In this document: piece after piece, positions 1-8,624 of the stretch | Numbering within the stretch: position 1 is the first letter of the stretch | How the letters are laid out: the number at the start of each line of letters is the position of its first letter | NCBI GenBank assembly: GCA_009699765.1 | Contig: WLNN01000050.1 | Coordinates: 1 to 8,624 of the forward strand | Length of the DNA: 8,624 bases | Direction of reading: 5' to 3' | Source of the DNA: Actinomycetota bacterium | GTDB lineage: Bacteria > Actinomycetota > Actinomycetes > Nanopelagicales > Nanopelagicaceae | Made by a program: the position numbers and the translations under genes | Notes under the pieces: generated by a model | What the model was told of the DNA's origin: nothing | Databases searched by the model: none | Seen by the model: the letters and a program-made list of their open reading frames with translations, nothing else

Positions 1-344
1 TGCGTAGCAATGTTCTCGTATGTCCAGATTCGTGGATCTTCATTGCGCTTGATTGCAGCATTTTCTGCCGGAAGTCCGAATGCATCCCAACCAATCGGGT
101 GCATGACGTTAAAACCTTTTTGAATCCAGTAGCGAGCGATTACATCACCGAGTGCATATGCCTCTGCGTGGCCCATATGAAGATCACCCGATGGATATGG
201 AAACATATCGAGTACATATTTCTTAGGGCGGGTGTCGTCGGCGCGGCCAGATTTAAAGGGCTCTAGCTTGTCCCAGATTGGAAGCCACTTCTCTTGGACG
301 TAGGCAAAATCGTATGCCGCGTGCTCCTGAGGTTCTGTGGTCAT
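1..344 (-). CDS. leuS: Leucine-tRNA ligase, N-terminal part (runs off the left edge)
   Basis: This gene encodes cytoplasmic leucyl-tRNA synthetase, the class I enzyme that attaches leucine to tRNA-Leu using ATP. Only the first 114 codons are inside the window; the full protein is normally over 800 residues. The visible part carries the class I HIGH signature as HMGH at residues 56-59, inside the very typical LeuRS stretch [13 protein letters not shown] (47-59). It is followed by [14 protein letters not shown] (82-95), another LeuRS hallmark of the Rossmann fold. The ATG at 344-342 gives the expected short N-terminal extension before the catalytic domain. There is no clear Shine-Dalgarno sequence; the bases before ATG include TAAGAT six bases upstream, so a leaderless mRNA is possible. 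It lies 38 bases downstream of tRNA-Ala on the same strand. Identity is secure; the start is probable. Confidence 0.97.
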   Translation of the reverse strand, partial: MTTEPQEHAAYDFAYVQEKWLPIWDKLEPFKSGRADDTRPKKYVLDMFPYPSGDLHMGHAEAYALGDVIARYWIQKGFNVMHPIGWDAFGLPAENAAIKRNEDPRIWTYENIAT

Positions 345-382
345 TGGCCAATCTTAACTTACATAGATGATTGTGTTTTCAG

Positions 383-455
383 TGGAGATAAGGGGAATCG
401 AACCCCTAACCTCTTCCATGCCATGGAAGCGCGCTACCAATTGCGCCATATCCCC
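383..455 (-). tRNA. tRNA-Ala, anticodon GGC
   Basis: The minus strand folds into a full 73-base cloverleaf from G1 at 455 to discriminator A73 at 383. The acceptor stem pairs GGGGATA with TATCTCC and contains the G3:U70 wobble pair, the main identity element of tRNA-Ala. The anticodon stem CTTCC/GGAAG encloses a seven-base loop with U33 and anticodon GGC (positions 34-36), which reads GCC and GCU alanine codons. The T arm AGGGG-TTCGATT-CCCCT is canonical. The 3' CCA is not encoded (the bases after A73 are CTG), so it must be added by the CCA-adding enzyme. The gene sits between the phosphatase gene and leuS on the same strand. Confidence 0.97.
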
Positions 456-481
456 GTCGTAAATCTGACGGAATATTACCT

Positions 482-526
482 TATCGATTACCGTATCGAA
501 TTACCGTATCGAATTACCGTATCGAA
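482..526. repeat. Short tandem repeat, 13-bp unit, about 3.5 copies
   Basis: On the plus strand the unit TATCGAATTACCG occurs intact at 494-506 and 507-519. It is preceded by a copy lacking one A (482-493) and followed by a partial copy TATCGAA (520-526). On the minus strand each unit reads TTCGATACGGTAA, and the TAA of the copy at 514-526 is the stop codon of the histidine phosphatase gene. The remaining copies fill the space between that stop and the tRNA-Ala leader. A role as a promoter or protein-binding site for the tRNA gene is possible but nothing here proves it; replication slippage is the simplest origin. Confidence 0.9.
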
Positions 527-1173
527 TCTGGAATAACTGCTGCTCCATCTTGGCCTAGCACTGGCTCAGGAATAGATCCTGCATTGTGCTCTGTAAGTAA
601 CCATCCTTTAGGAGAGTGACTTAGTACAGACCAAGATGCATTAGATAATCCGCCAATTTTCGACCAGAAAGGAATCGGAAGTTCGAGATACATACCGATA
701 ATTGCGCGAGCTGTTCCGCCATGCGTTGCGACAATAAGGGTTTCGCCATCTTTATCTGCAAGGAAATCATCGATTGCACCTTTTGCGCGCGCACCGACTT
801 CACTTCGTCGATCGCCAGTGGTGCCAGCTGGATTGTCTCCACCTAATGACCACTCTTTAAGATTTGCATGATCTACTTCGCGAATTTGTTCGCCGGTGAG
901 ACCTTCCCATTGCCCGCAGTTTGTTTCGCGAAGACGTGCATCTACCTTGATAGGTAATCCATTGAGATCAGATAGCGCCTGCGCGGTTTTTTGTGCCCTT
1001 TGTAAATCGCTTGAAATTATTAAAGTTGGCTTCATATCTATCACGAGGCGTGCGGCATGAGTGACTTGGTATTCGCCAACAGCATTTAGCGGAATATCTG
1101 TGTGGCCTTGAAATTTATTCTGGACGTTCCAATCAGTTTGACCGTGACGCCACAATATTATTGTGTTAGCCAT
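514..1173 (-). CDS. Histidine phosphatase family protein, GpgP-like (phosphoglycerate mutase fold)
   Basis: This 219-residue protein belongs to the histidine phosphatase (phosphoglycerate mutase-like) superfamily, which removes phosphate through a phosphohistidine intermediate. The catalytic motif is LWRHGQTDWN, with nucleophile His10 and Arg9. Arg59 in SSDLQRA, Glu83 in LRETNCGQWEGLT and His151 in ATHGG complete the active site. GGLSNASWSVLS (174-185) closely resembles the end of the mycobacterial glucosyl-3-phosphoglycerate phosphatase GpgP, and the order nadD-rsfS-phosphatase matches the gpgP locus of Mycobacterium tuberculosis (known from memory). The region where GpgP has a GES sequence reads GDRRSE here, so the substrate may differ; a general phosphatase or mutase remains possible. 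The ATG overlaps the rsfS stop by 8 bases, suggesting translational coupling. The last codons and stop lie inside a 13-bp tandem repeat. Confidence 0.93.
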   Translation of the reverse strand: MANTIILWRHGQTDWNVQNKFQGHTDIPLNAVGEYQVTHAARLVIDMKPTLIISSDLQRAQKTAQALSDLNGLPIKVDARLRETNCGQWEGLTGEQIREVDHANLKEWSLGGDNPAGTTGDRRSEVGARAKGAIDDFLADKDGETLIVATHGGTARAIIGMYLELPIPFWSKIGGLSNASWSVLSHSPKGWLLTEHNAGSIPEPVLGQDGAAVIPDSIR

Positions 1174-1552
1174 TTACTACTTCATCCGCATCTGATGGCT
1201 CTTTAATATTGAGTGGGATTGTTGGGCAGTCATTCCACAAGCGATCAAGCATGTAATAGCTTCGAAGTGTTTTGCTCTGGATATGAACTACGAGATCTGA
1301 GTAATCTAGCAATGCCCACTCTTCACTAATCTCGCGGCGAAGTGGCTTATCTCCAGCAAGGCGAAGCTTCTCTTCTACCCAATCTGAGATTGCAGAAACT
1401 TGGCGAACGTTCTGAGCTGTAACAATAAGGAATACCTCAGAGAGAACTGCTTGCTCAGAGAGATCCAGTGCGACCATTTCTGTGCCGAATTTATCTGCAG
1501 CTGCTTGTGCGGCAATCTGTGTGTGCGCGATTGTGCTTTGGCTAGCTGACAT
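1166..1552 (-). CDS. rsfS: Ribosome silencing factor RsfS
   Basis: RsfS (Iojap/DUF143 family) binds ribosomal protein uL14 on the 50S subunit and blocks joining with 30S, lowering translation when nutrients are scarce. The 128-residue protein has the family core: DLSEQAVLSEVFLIVTAQN (30-48) and the C-terminal block EEWALLDYSDLVVHI (77-91), then RSYYMLDRLW (97-106). This is equivalent to the conserved W-V-L-x-D-x-x-D-V-V-V-H and Y-x-L-E-R-L-W pattern. I chose the ATG at 1552-1550 over an in-frame upstream start at 1660. The 36 extra residues only repeat nadD coding sequence in another frame, and AAGGAG (1568-1563) sits 10 bases before the chosen ATG. The gene overlaps the nadD stop by 11 bases and the phosphatase start by 8 bases, so the three are probably co-translated. 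Confidence 0.95.
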   Translation of the reverse strand: MSASQSTIAHTQIAAQAAADKFGTEMVALDLSEQAVLSEVFLIVTAQNVRQVSAISDWVEEKLRLAGDKPLRREISEEWALLDYSDLVVHIQSKTLRSYYMLDRLWNDCPTIPLNIKEPSDADEVVNG

Positions 1553-2090
1553 AGAGATTGTGCTCCTTGATGTATTTGGCAACAGATGGCGAAAGCTGAT
1601 CTGAGTGGTGCAATCGTACTTGAGATGCAGAGACATCAATTGCACCAATATCACGCGCATTCTCAGCTACTGAGCCAGGTCTAGCGATAACTTCGAGCGT
1701 GACCATCTTTAATAATTCTTCGCTACGGTGCCATTGAGAAATTTTCTCGTAGGCATCTGTTCCGATTATTAGAACAATTTCATCATCGGGATAAGTCTGT
1801 TTAATGGCTTCAACGGTATCGATTGTGTAGCTAGGGCCCATTCGAAGAATTTCAATTGGATTAACTTCAACTTTGCTTCTGATTTCTGGCGCTAATTCAT
1901 TTATTGCCAATTGACACATTGCACGGCGCTGGGCACCTGTTGCTTGCGGAGCATTATCGCGAAGACGCGGTTCTCCGGCTGGTACAACCAATACATGATC
2001 AACAATATTTTTAAAGAGAAGTTCCTTGATTACATGGAGATGGCCGTTGTGTATTGGATCAAATGTTCCACCATACAAGCCAAGCTTCAA
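1542..2090 (-). CDS. nadD: Nicotinate-nucleotide adenylyltransferase
   Basis: NadD transfers AMP from ATP to nicotinic acid mononucleotide to make deamido-NAD, the penultimate step of NAD+ synthesis. The 182-residue protein has the nucleotidyltransferase opening GLYGGTFDPIHNGHL (4-18), containing the HxGH motif at 14-17. It also has the NadD substrate motif MGPSYTIDTVE (84-94), a GTDAYEKISQWH segment (110-121), and near the C-terminus VSASQVR (153-159), the counterpart of the usual ISxTxIR motif. The start is a TTG at 2090-2088, preceded at 8 bases by GGAAGG (2104-2099). No ATG exists that would keep the N-terminal beta strand and GGTFDP loop. It lies 24 bases after the small membrane protein gene and overlaps rsfS by 11 bases. 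Its neighbour ligA is an NAD+ consumer. Confidence 0.96.
   Translation of the reverse strand: MKLGLYGGTFDPIHNGHLHVIKELLFKNIVDHVLVVPAGEPRLRDNAPQATGAQRRAMCQLAINELAPEIRSKVEVNPIEILRMGPSYTIDTVEAIKQTYPDDEIVLIIGTDAYEKISQWHRSEELLKMVTLEVIARPGSVAENARDIGAIDVSASQVRLHHSDQLSPSVAKYIKEHNLYVS
1563..1568 (-). promoter_or_regulatory. Shine-Dalgarno site for rsfS
   Basis: The minus strand reads AAGGAG ten bases before the ATG at 1552. It lies inside the 3' end of nadD and decides the rsfS start against the longer upstream in-frame start. It is one of the few strong Shine-Dalgarno matches in this window. Confidence 0.7.
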
Positions 2091-2098
2091 GGGATATA

Positions 2099-2104
2099 CC
2101 TTCC
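2099..2104 (-). promoter_or_regulatory. Shine-Dalgarno site supporting the TTG start of nadD
   Basis: GGAAGG on the minus strand ends 8 bases before the TTG at 2090. It supports that non-ATG start, which is also required to keep the conserved N-terminal nucleotide-binding loop of NadD. Confidence 0.65.
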
Positions 2105-2114
2105 GCCAGTGTGA

Positions 2115-2231
2115 TTACTTGTCGAAGCGAAGAACGACGTAAAGCAAGAAGACAAAGGTTCCAAAAGCGGTTAGTCCGAATGCGACAGGAGAGATTGGAA
2201 GCTCACGTACTGTTTCAGAGAGAATCAACAT
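2115..2231 (-). CDS. Small single-pass membrane protein of unknown function, 38 residues
   Basis: This short gene lies between ligA and nadD. The ATG at 2231-2229 opens 38 codons ending in TAA (2117-2115). The protein starts with a polar segment ending in RELPISP (9-15), followed by a hydrophobic stretch of about 19 residues (roughly 16-34, AFGLTAFGTFVFLLYVVL) and a short charged tail RFDK. This predicts one transmembrane helix. The ELPxxPxAFG opening followed by one helix recalls small hypothetical proteins I remember from actinobacteria, often near nadD; this is memory, not a search. It begins 12 bases after the ligA stop and ends 24 bases before nadD, so it is probably in the same transcript. 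No good Shine-Dalgarno sequence precedes it, and an in-frame TAA at 2243-2241 rules out a longer start. Function is unknown. Confidence 0.72.
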   Translation of the reverse strand: MLILSETVRELPISPVAFGLTAFGTFVFLLYVVLRFDK

Positions 2232-2243
2232 GGCGCTAGGTTA

Positions 2244-5343
<3,100 letters not shown>

Positions 5344-5347
<4 letters not shown>

Positions 5348-6483
5348 CGCGCGCTCCGAGCTCGTTCGACAACCTTTGGTAGCGCTGCAATTACATCATC
5401 TACATCAGATTGGGTTGTTGTAGCACCGAATGAAAACCTGAGCGTCGACATCACTGAATCTTCAGCAAGTCCCATTGCTTCAAGGACATGGCTTGGGCGA
5501 TGCACTCCTGCGGTACATGCAGCACCCGTTGAACATGAAATCTGCTCGCTATCGAGCAAAAGTAGAAGAGTTTCATTGAGAGTTCCTGGAAAAGTTACGC
5601 TTGATATTCCTGGCAAGCGATCTACATCTGCACTGTTAATTACAACATCAGGGATGACTCGTTCCACGCCTCGTTCGAAAGAATGGCGAAGCGCTGCCAC
5701 ATCATGTGCAGAGTAATTACTTTTAGAAATCGCCGCAGCGAGGGCAACGATAGAAGGTGCATTAACAGTTCCGCTTCGTATTTCGCGCTCTTGTCCCCCA
5801 CCATGAATTAGTGCTGGAATATCGATTCCGCGACTCAAGACTAAAATTCCGATCCCGATCGGTCCGCCAACTTTATGACCGCTAAGCGTCATCGCAAATA
5901 GACCAAGATCTTTAAAAGAAAGTGGTGCTTTGCTCCAAGATTGCACCGCATCACAATGCACTGGAATATCTCCAGCGATATCAACGACATCTGCAACTGG
6001 CTGAATTACACCGGTTTCATTGTTGCTATGCATAATTGAAATCAGTGCAATCGAATCACCGTGCTGACTAACCAGCAGCTGGAGTGCATCTAAGCTAACT
6101 ACGCCATCTTCGGTAACTGGAAGCACGATGTGCTGCGCTCCTTCATGTGCGACTAACCACTGTGCAGGTTCTAGAACTGCTTGATGCTCGATCGCACTAG
6201 TAATTACGACCGGTCGTGAGCGCGAAGAGTTGCGCTCCCAGAAAATTCCTTTGATCGCAATGTTATTAGCCTCAGTACCAGAGCCGGTAAAGATAATTTC
6301 ACTTGGTGCACAGTCAATATTCTTTGCGAGCAGATCTCGTGCATCTTCAACATATTTACGAACAGCGCGACCATCTGCATGTAGAGATGATGGATTGCCG
6401 ATAATGGCAAGTGCGTTGGACATCGCCTCAATAGCCTGCGGGTTCATCGGCGTTGTAGCCGCATGATCGAGGTAGATGCTCAT
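5344..6483 (-). CDS. iscS: Cysteine desulfurase, IscS/NifS type
   Basis: This PLP enzyme removes sulfur from L-cysteine, forming a persulfide used for tRNA thiolation and iron-sulfur cluster assembly. The 379-residue protein begins with the family signature YLDHAATTP (4-12). It shows GNPSSLHADGR (29-39), the PLP-stacking His100 in SAIEHQAV, NNETG (154-158), Asp178 in HCDAVQ, and the PLP Lys204 in SGHKVGGP. GGGQEREIRSGT (228-239) follows, and the catalytic Cys323 lies in a long loop GAACTAGVHRPSHVL. The long Cys loop points to group I (IscS/NifS) rather than SufS. No Shine-Dalgarno sequence precedes the ATG at 6483, but the start matches the family. It begins 27 bases after the etfA stop and overlaps mnmA by ATGA, a pairing also found in mycobacteria. 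No Isc scaffold gene is visible, so tRNA thiolation is the best-supported role. Confidence 0.95.
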
Positions 6484-6510
6484 TGGAGCAGTCTAGTTTG
6501 TAGGCAGGGA

Positions 6511-7464
6511 TTAAGCCTGACGCGCCTTTATTCCTTCAGTTGCCGCAGGCAGAACAGCGAAGAGGTCGCCCACTACGCCGAAATCTGCAATTTCAAAGAG
6601 CGGAGCCTCGGGGTCCTTATTGATAACAACAATTGCCTTGGATGTCTGCATTCCCGCACGGTGCTGAATTGCACCAGAGATTCCACATGCAACATATAGA
6701 GCCGGGCTAACAGTTTTACCTGTCTGGCCAACTTGATGTGAGTGTGGGTACCAACCGGCATCAGTTGCTGCACGTGAAGCACCAACTGCTGCGCCGAGTG
6801 AATCTGCAAATCCTTCAACTGCTGCAAAATTTCCATCAGTACCTCGACCACCTGAGACAACAATGTTTGCCTCGGTAAGTTCTGGACGTCCGCCCTTTAC
6901 CGGTGGTTGCGAAGAAGAGATGCAAGAAAGCTTTGAAACATCTGAAATTGAAACAACTTCAGTAGATATCGCTGGAGATGAGGCGCTGAAATCAGCTGAG
7001 ATTGAATTTGGTCGTACCGTAATAATTGGCACACCATGTGAAACAACTGAATGCACTGTCGTAGATCCGCCGAATACCAATTGAGTTGCGACAACGTTGC
7101 TATCAACATCTACCGCATCGGTGATGATCCCAGATTCAAGAGTGACCGCAACGCGAGCGGCAACTTCCTTGCCGAACGCATGTGAGGCGACTAAAAGTGC
7201 TGCAGGTGAATGCGATTTTGTAATCTGGGCAAGTGCATCAGCTGCTGCGGCAACACCACATGAAGCAAAATCAGCAGACTCAACGATTACAACCTTTGAA
7301 ATTGGGCCTTGATTTAGAGTTGCTGCAATCGCAGCACCGGCGCCAGGGGCAGCGAGAACTACCGCTGTTACCTCTCCAATACGAGCGCCAGCAGTTGCTA
7401 ATTCAGCAGTTGTCTTAGTTGCTTTATCTCCTGCAATATCAGCAAGAATTAATACTGTGCTCAT
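6511..7464 (-). CDS. etfA: Electron transfer flavoprotein alpha subunit (FixB family)
   Basis: EtfA pairs with EtfB to carry electrons, usually from acyl-CoA or other flavin dehydrogenases to the quinone pool. The 317-residue protein has an N-terminal alpha/beta domain (about 1-185) and the C-terminal FAD-binding domain starting near RPELTEANIVVSGGRG (193-208). The FAD signature is clear: GASRAATDAGWYPHSHQVGQ (228-247), then TGKTVSPALYVACGISGAIQH (248-268) and INKDPEAPLFEIADFGVVGD (281-300). The protein contains many short Ala, Val and Ser residues, mainly in its first half. The ATG at 7464 overlaps the etfB stop as ATGA, so the subunits are probably made in equal amounts by coupled translation. 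No electron donor or ETF-quinone oxidoreductase gene is in the window, so the donor is unknown. Confidence 0.96.
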   Translation of the reverse strand: MSTVLILADIAGDKATKTTAELATAGARIGEVTAVVLAAPGAGAAIAATLNQGPISKVVIVESADFASCGVAAAADALAQITKSHSPAALLVASHAFGKEVAARVAVTLESGIITDAVDVDSNVVATQLVFGGSTTVHSVVSHGVPIITVRPNSISADFSASSPAISTEVVSISDVSKLSCISSSQPPVKGGRPELTEANIVVSGGRGTDGNFAAVEGFADSLGAAVGASRAATDAGWYPHSHQVGQTGKTVSPALYVACGISGAIQHRAGMQTSKAIVVINKDPEAPLFEIADFGVVGDLFAVLPAATEGIKARQA

Positions 7465-8252
7465 ATCAACTTCTTCTCTGCTAGGAAATTAACCAGCGCT
7501 TGCGCGCCGCTACCGTTTTCGTCTATGACTTTAATGCCAGCTGCACGCGCAGGACGTGGAGTTGCATCTTTAACTTCAGACCAACCAGATTCTGCTACAA
7601 CGCCTACTGATGACAAATCTCTTACATCAATTGTCTTCTTCTTCGCAGCCATAATGCCTTTAAATGATGGATAGCGCGGTTCATTAATTTTCTCGACAAC
7701 ACTAATTACGGCTGGTAAAGATGCAGACATTTGATCAACACCAGCTTCAGTTGTGCGAGTGATCGAAATTTTTGAAGCAGCTGGTTCTGCGCTTACCGAT
7801 GAAGCAAACGTGAGTTGTGCCCATCCCAGGCGAGCGCTAATCATTGCCGGCACAACGCTCATGCGCGCATCTGTGCTTTCGGTTCCGCAAATAACTAAAT
7901 CAAATCCACCGTCACTAATTACTTTTGCGAGCACTTTCGAAGTCATTAAGGCATCGCTTCCAGCGAGGGCGGTATCGGTAATTAGAATTGCATCGTTAGC
8001 TCCCATTGAAAGCGCTTTGCGCACTGCATCGGTTGCTCGTTCTGGTCCCATAGAAATTACTGTCACGCTATGTGCCGCATCTTCGCCCTCATTGCCACCA
8101 TGTGCTTCGGCAATTTTGAGAGCCTCTTCAACGGCATACTCATCTAGATCATTGAGAACGGCATCGACGCCTTCTCGATCGAGTCGACCGTTGGCCATCT
8201 TCTTCTCTGCCCATGAATCCGGGACCTGCTTTACGCACACTGCAATCTTCAT
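7461..8252 (-). CDS. etfB: Electron transfer flavoprotein beta subunit (FixA family)
   Basis: EtfB is the partner of EtfA and binds AMP in conventional bacterial ETFs. The 263-residue protein starts MKIAVCVKQVPD, the standard opening, and carries NDLDEYAVEEALKIAE (34-49). MGPERATDAVRKALSMGAND (68-87) and LAGSDALMTSKVLA (96-109), in the nucleotide-binding region, follow, then CGTESTD (122-128). The ETF-beta recognition segment is VVEKINEPRYPSFKGIMAAK (185-204). I chose the ATG at 8252 rather than an in-frame start at 8312, because the extra 20 residues have no family counterpart. No Shine-Dalgarno sequence precedes it, but TAACAT lies seven bases upstream, which would suit a leaderless mRNA. 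It is the first gene of the leftward run and faces a divergent glycosyltransferase gene. Confidence 0.96.
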   Translation of the reverse strand: MKIAVCVKQVPDSWAEKKMANGRLDREGVDAVLNDLDEYAVEEALKIAEAHGGNEGEDAAHSVTVISMGPERATDAVRKALSMGANDAILITDTALAGSDALMTSKVLAKVISDGGFDLVICGTESTDARMSVVPAMISARLGWAQLTFASSVSAEPAASKISITRTTEAGVDQMSASLPAVISVVEKINEPRYPSFKGIMAAKKKTIDVRDLSSVGVVAESGWSEVKDATPRPARAAGIKVIDENGSGAQALVNFLAEKKLI

Positions 8253-8259
8253 AGGGGCG

Positions 8260-8288
8260 ATGTTACTGGCCAGTATCGGCTTTGGGAA
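8260..8288 (-). promoter_or_regulatory. Candidate etfB promoter, possibly giving a leaderless mRNA
   Basis: On the minus strand TTCCCA (8288-8283) and TAACAT (8265-8260) are 17 bases apart. Each matches four of six bases of the sigma-70 -35 and -10 consensus sequences. TAACAT ends seven bases before the etfB ATG, so transcription could start at the ATG itself, which fits the missing Shine-Dalgarno sequence. This is inference from consensus matching only. Confidence 0.4.
8264..8275. promoter_or_regulatory. 12-bp perfect palindrome, possible operator for etfB
   Basis: TACTGGCCAGTA is its own reverse complement. It sits 11 bases before the etfB ATG and overlaps the candidate -10 and spacer, a position suited to a repressor site. 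One or two perfect 12-bp palindromes are expected by chance in a window this size, so position is the main argument. The cognate regulator, if any, is unknown. Confidence 0.35.
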
Positions 8289-8323
8289 GCGTGATCGCAC
8301 CGCTGCTAACACTTCACCTTGTA

Positions 8324-8353
8324 TTCAGGAACACGTCACCAAAGTTATATAAA
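8324..8353 (+). promoter_or_regulatory. Candidate promoter for the glycosyltransferase gene
   Basis: An AT-rich block TATATAAA (8346-8353) gives a good -10 match about 32 bases before the ATG at 8385. A weak -35 match TTCAGG (8324-8329) lies 16 bases upstream of TATATA. This would leave a 5' leader of about 25 bases. It is supported by consensus similarity and by the need for a rightward promoter here. Confidence 0.4.
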
Positions 8354-8384
8354 TCGGGCATCTCTCAACTTCACCCTTAGGGTC

Positions 8385-8624
8385 ATGAGAATCGCAATCG
8401 TAACTGAAGCTTTCCTCCCCCAAGTCAATGGTGTTACCAACTCTGTCCTGCGCCTGCTTGAATTTTGCAAAGCGGAAGGCCATGAAGTTCTTGTTATTGC
8501 GCCAGAGAGTGAAGGCGCGCCGAAGAATTATCTTGGGTTCAAAGTTAAACACGTACCAAGTATTTCCATGAAGAAGTTAATTCCAATGGGAGTTCCGCAG
8601 AAATCTCTAGAGCCACTTCTAGAA
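8385..8624 (+). CDS. GT4-family glycosyltransferase, MgtA/PimB-like, N-terminal part (runs off the right edge)
   Basis: Only the first 80 codons are present. The protein opens RIAIVTEAFLPQVNGVTNSV (2-21), the strongly conserved start of a GT4 subgroup that includes the actinobacterial alpha-mannosyltransferase MgtA, formerly called PimB, which acts on lipids using GDP-mannose. HEVLVIAPES (33-42) and KLIPMGVPQ (64-72) continue the N-terminal Rossmann domain; the latter resembles the LPLGVP segment of mycobacterial MgtA as I remember it. A membrane-associated role in glycolipid or cell-envelope glycan synthesis is likely, but acceptor and sugar cannot be told from this fragment. The ATG at 8385 is preceded closely by AGGG (8379-8382), a weak and rather near ribosome site. 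It is transcribed away from etfB. The family is confident; the substrate is inference. Confidence 0.9.
   Translation, partial: MRIAIVTEAFLPQVNGVTNSVLRLLEFCKAEGHEVLVIAPESEGAPKNYLGFKVKHVPSISMKKLIPMGVPQKSLEPLLE

Larger units (their letters stand above)
8253..8384. other. Divergent intergenic region between etfB and the glycosyltransferase gene
   Basis: These 132 bases separate two genes that start in opposite directions, so both promoters should lie here. It contains a 12-bp perfect palindrome near etfB, candidate -10 elements for each direction, and two copies of ACTTCACC(C)TT (8311-8320 and 8368-8378). It is the longest non-coding gap in the window. No RNA gene or riboswitch fold is evident. 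Confidence 0.8.

Noticed and set aside
454..471. Hairpin CCGTC/GACGG with an 8-base loop just before tRNA-Ala on the minus strand
   Set aside because: The 5-bp stem would use the first two bases of the mature tRNA and has no U-run, so it is not a terminator. It may form briefly in the precursor but is likely chance.
294..536. Plus-strand open frame of 80 codons across the tRNA and tandem repeat
   Set aside because: It runs through leuS, tRNA-Ala and the repeat in antisense; its tail merely translates the repeat.
1553..1660. N-terminal extension of RsfS by 36 residues
   Set aside because: It overlaps nadD in another frame, has no family counterpart, and the strong AAGGAG sits before the inner ATG at 1552.
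6484..6510. Possible terminator between etfA and the cysteine desulfurase
   Set aside because: Only a 4-bp AGGC/GCCT stem can be drawn and no U-run follows, so readthrough is more likely.
8253..8312. N-terminal extension of EtfB by 20 residues
   Set aside because: The canonical EtfB opening MKIAVCVKQVPD begins at 8252, and the extension has no family counterpart.
7753..8352. Plus-strand open frame of 199 codons opposite etfB
   Set aside because: It is antisense to a securely identified gene, rich in Ser, Ala, Arg and Thr as expected from the opposite strand of such a gene, and shows no family motif.
8311..8378. Two copies of ACTTCACC(C)TT in the divergent intergenic region
   Set aside because: The copies are short, differ by one base and are 57 bases apart; without comparison to relatives this cannot be told from chance.

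Overview
This window most likely comes from an actinobacterium with a small, compact genome and a moderate G+C content by eye, such as the freshwater Nanopelagicales (acI) group. The actinobacterial signal comes from gene order and protein style: etfB-etfA, cysteine desulfurase-mnmA-ligA, and nadD-rsfS-GpgP-like phosphatase are neighbourhoods also known from mycobacteria and their relatives. The assignment to acI is an inference from compactness and base composition; no database search was possible.

Layout. Everything from 1 to 8252 lies on the minus strand, so transcription runs from right to left: etfB (8252-7461), etfA (7464-6511), an IscS-type cysteine desulfurase (6483-5344), mnmA (5347-4274), ligA (4277-2244), a 38-residue membrane protein gene (2231-2115), nadD (2090-1542), rsfS (1552-1166), a histidine phosphatase (1173-514), tRNA-Ala(GGC) (455-383), and the 5' part of leuS (344 to beyond position 1). 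A GT4 glycosyltransferase gene starts divergently at 8385 and runs off the right edge. The 132-base gap between the divergent genes must hold both promoters. No stretch over 300 bases lacks a gene, and no convincing intrinsic terminator was seen.

Packing is tight. etfB/etfA, iscS/mnmA and mnmA/ligA each share a 4-base ATGA start/stop overlap; nadD/rsfS overlap by 11 bases and rsfS/phosphatase by 8. The run could be one or a few long transcripts with translational coupling.

Functionally the genes fall into groups. EtfB and EtfA form an FAD-containing electron carrier. The cysteine desulfurase supplies persulfide sulfur that MnmA puts on tRNA wobble uridine. LigA uses NAD+ to seal DNA nicks, and NadD is in NAD+ synthesis. 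RsfS silences ribosomes when nutrients are low. tRNA-Ala and LeuS serve translation.

Most of the window is core housekeeping. The less ordinary items are the small membrane protein between ligA and nadD, a 13-bp tandem repeat that supplies the phosphatase stop codon and fills the space before tRNA-Ala, and a 12-bp palindrome over the likely etfB promoter. I saw no mobile element, CRISPR array, toxin-antitoxin pair or defence gene.
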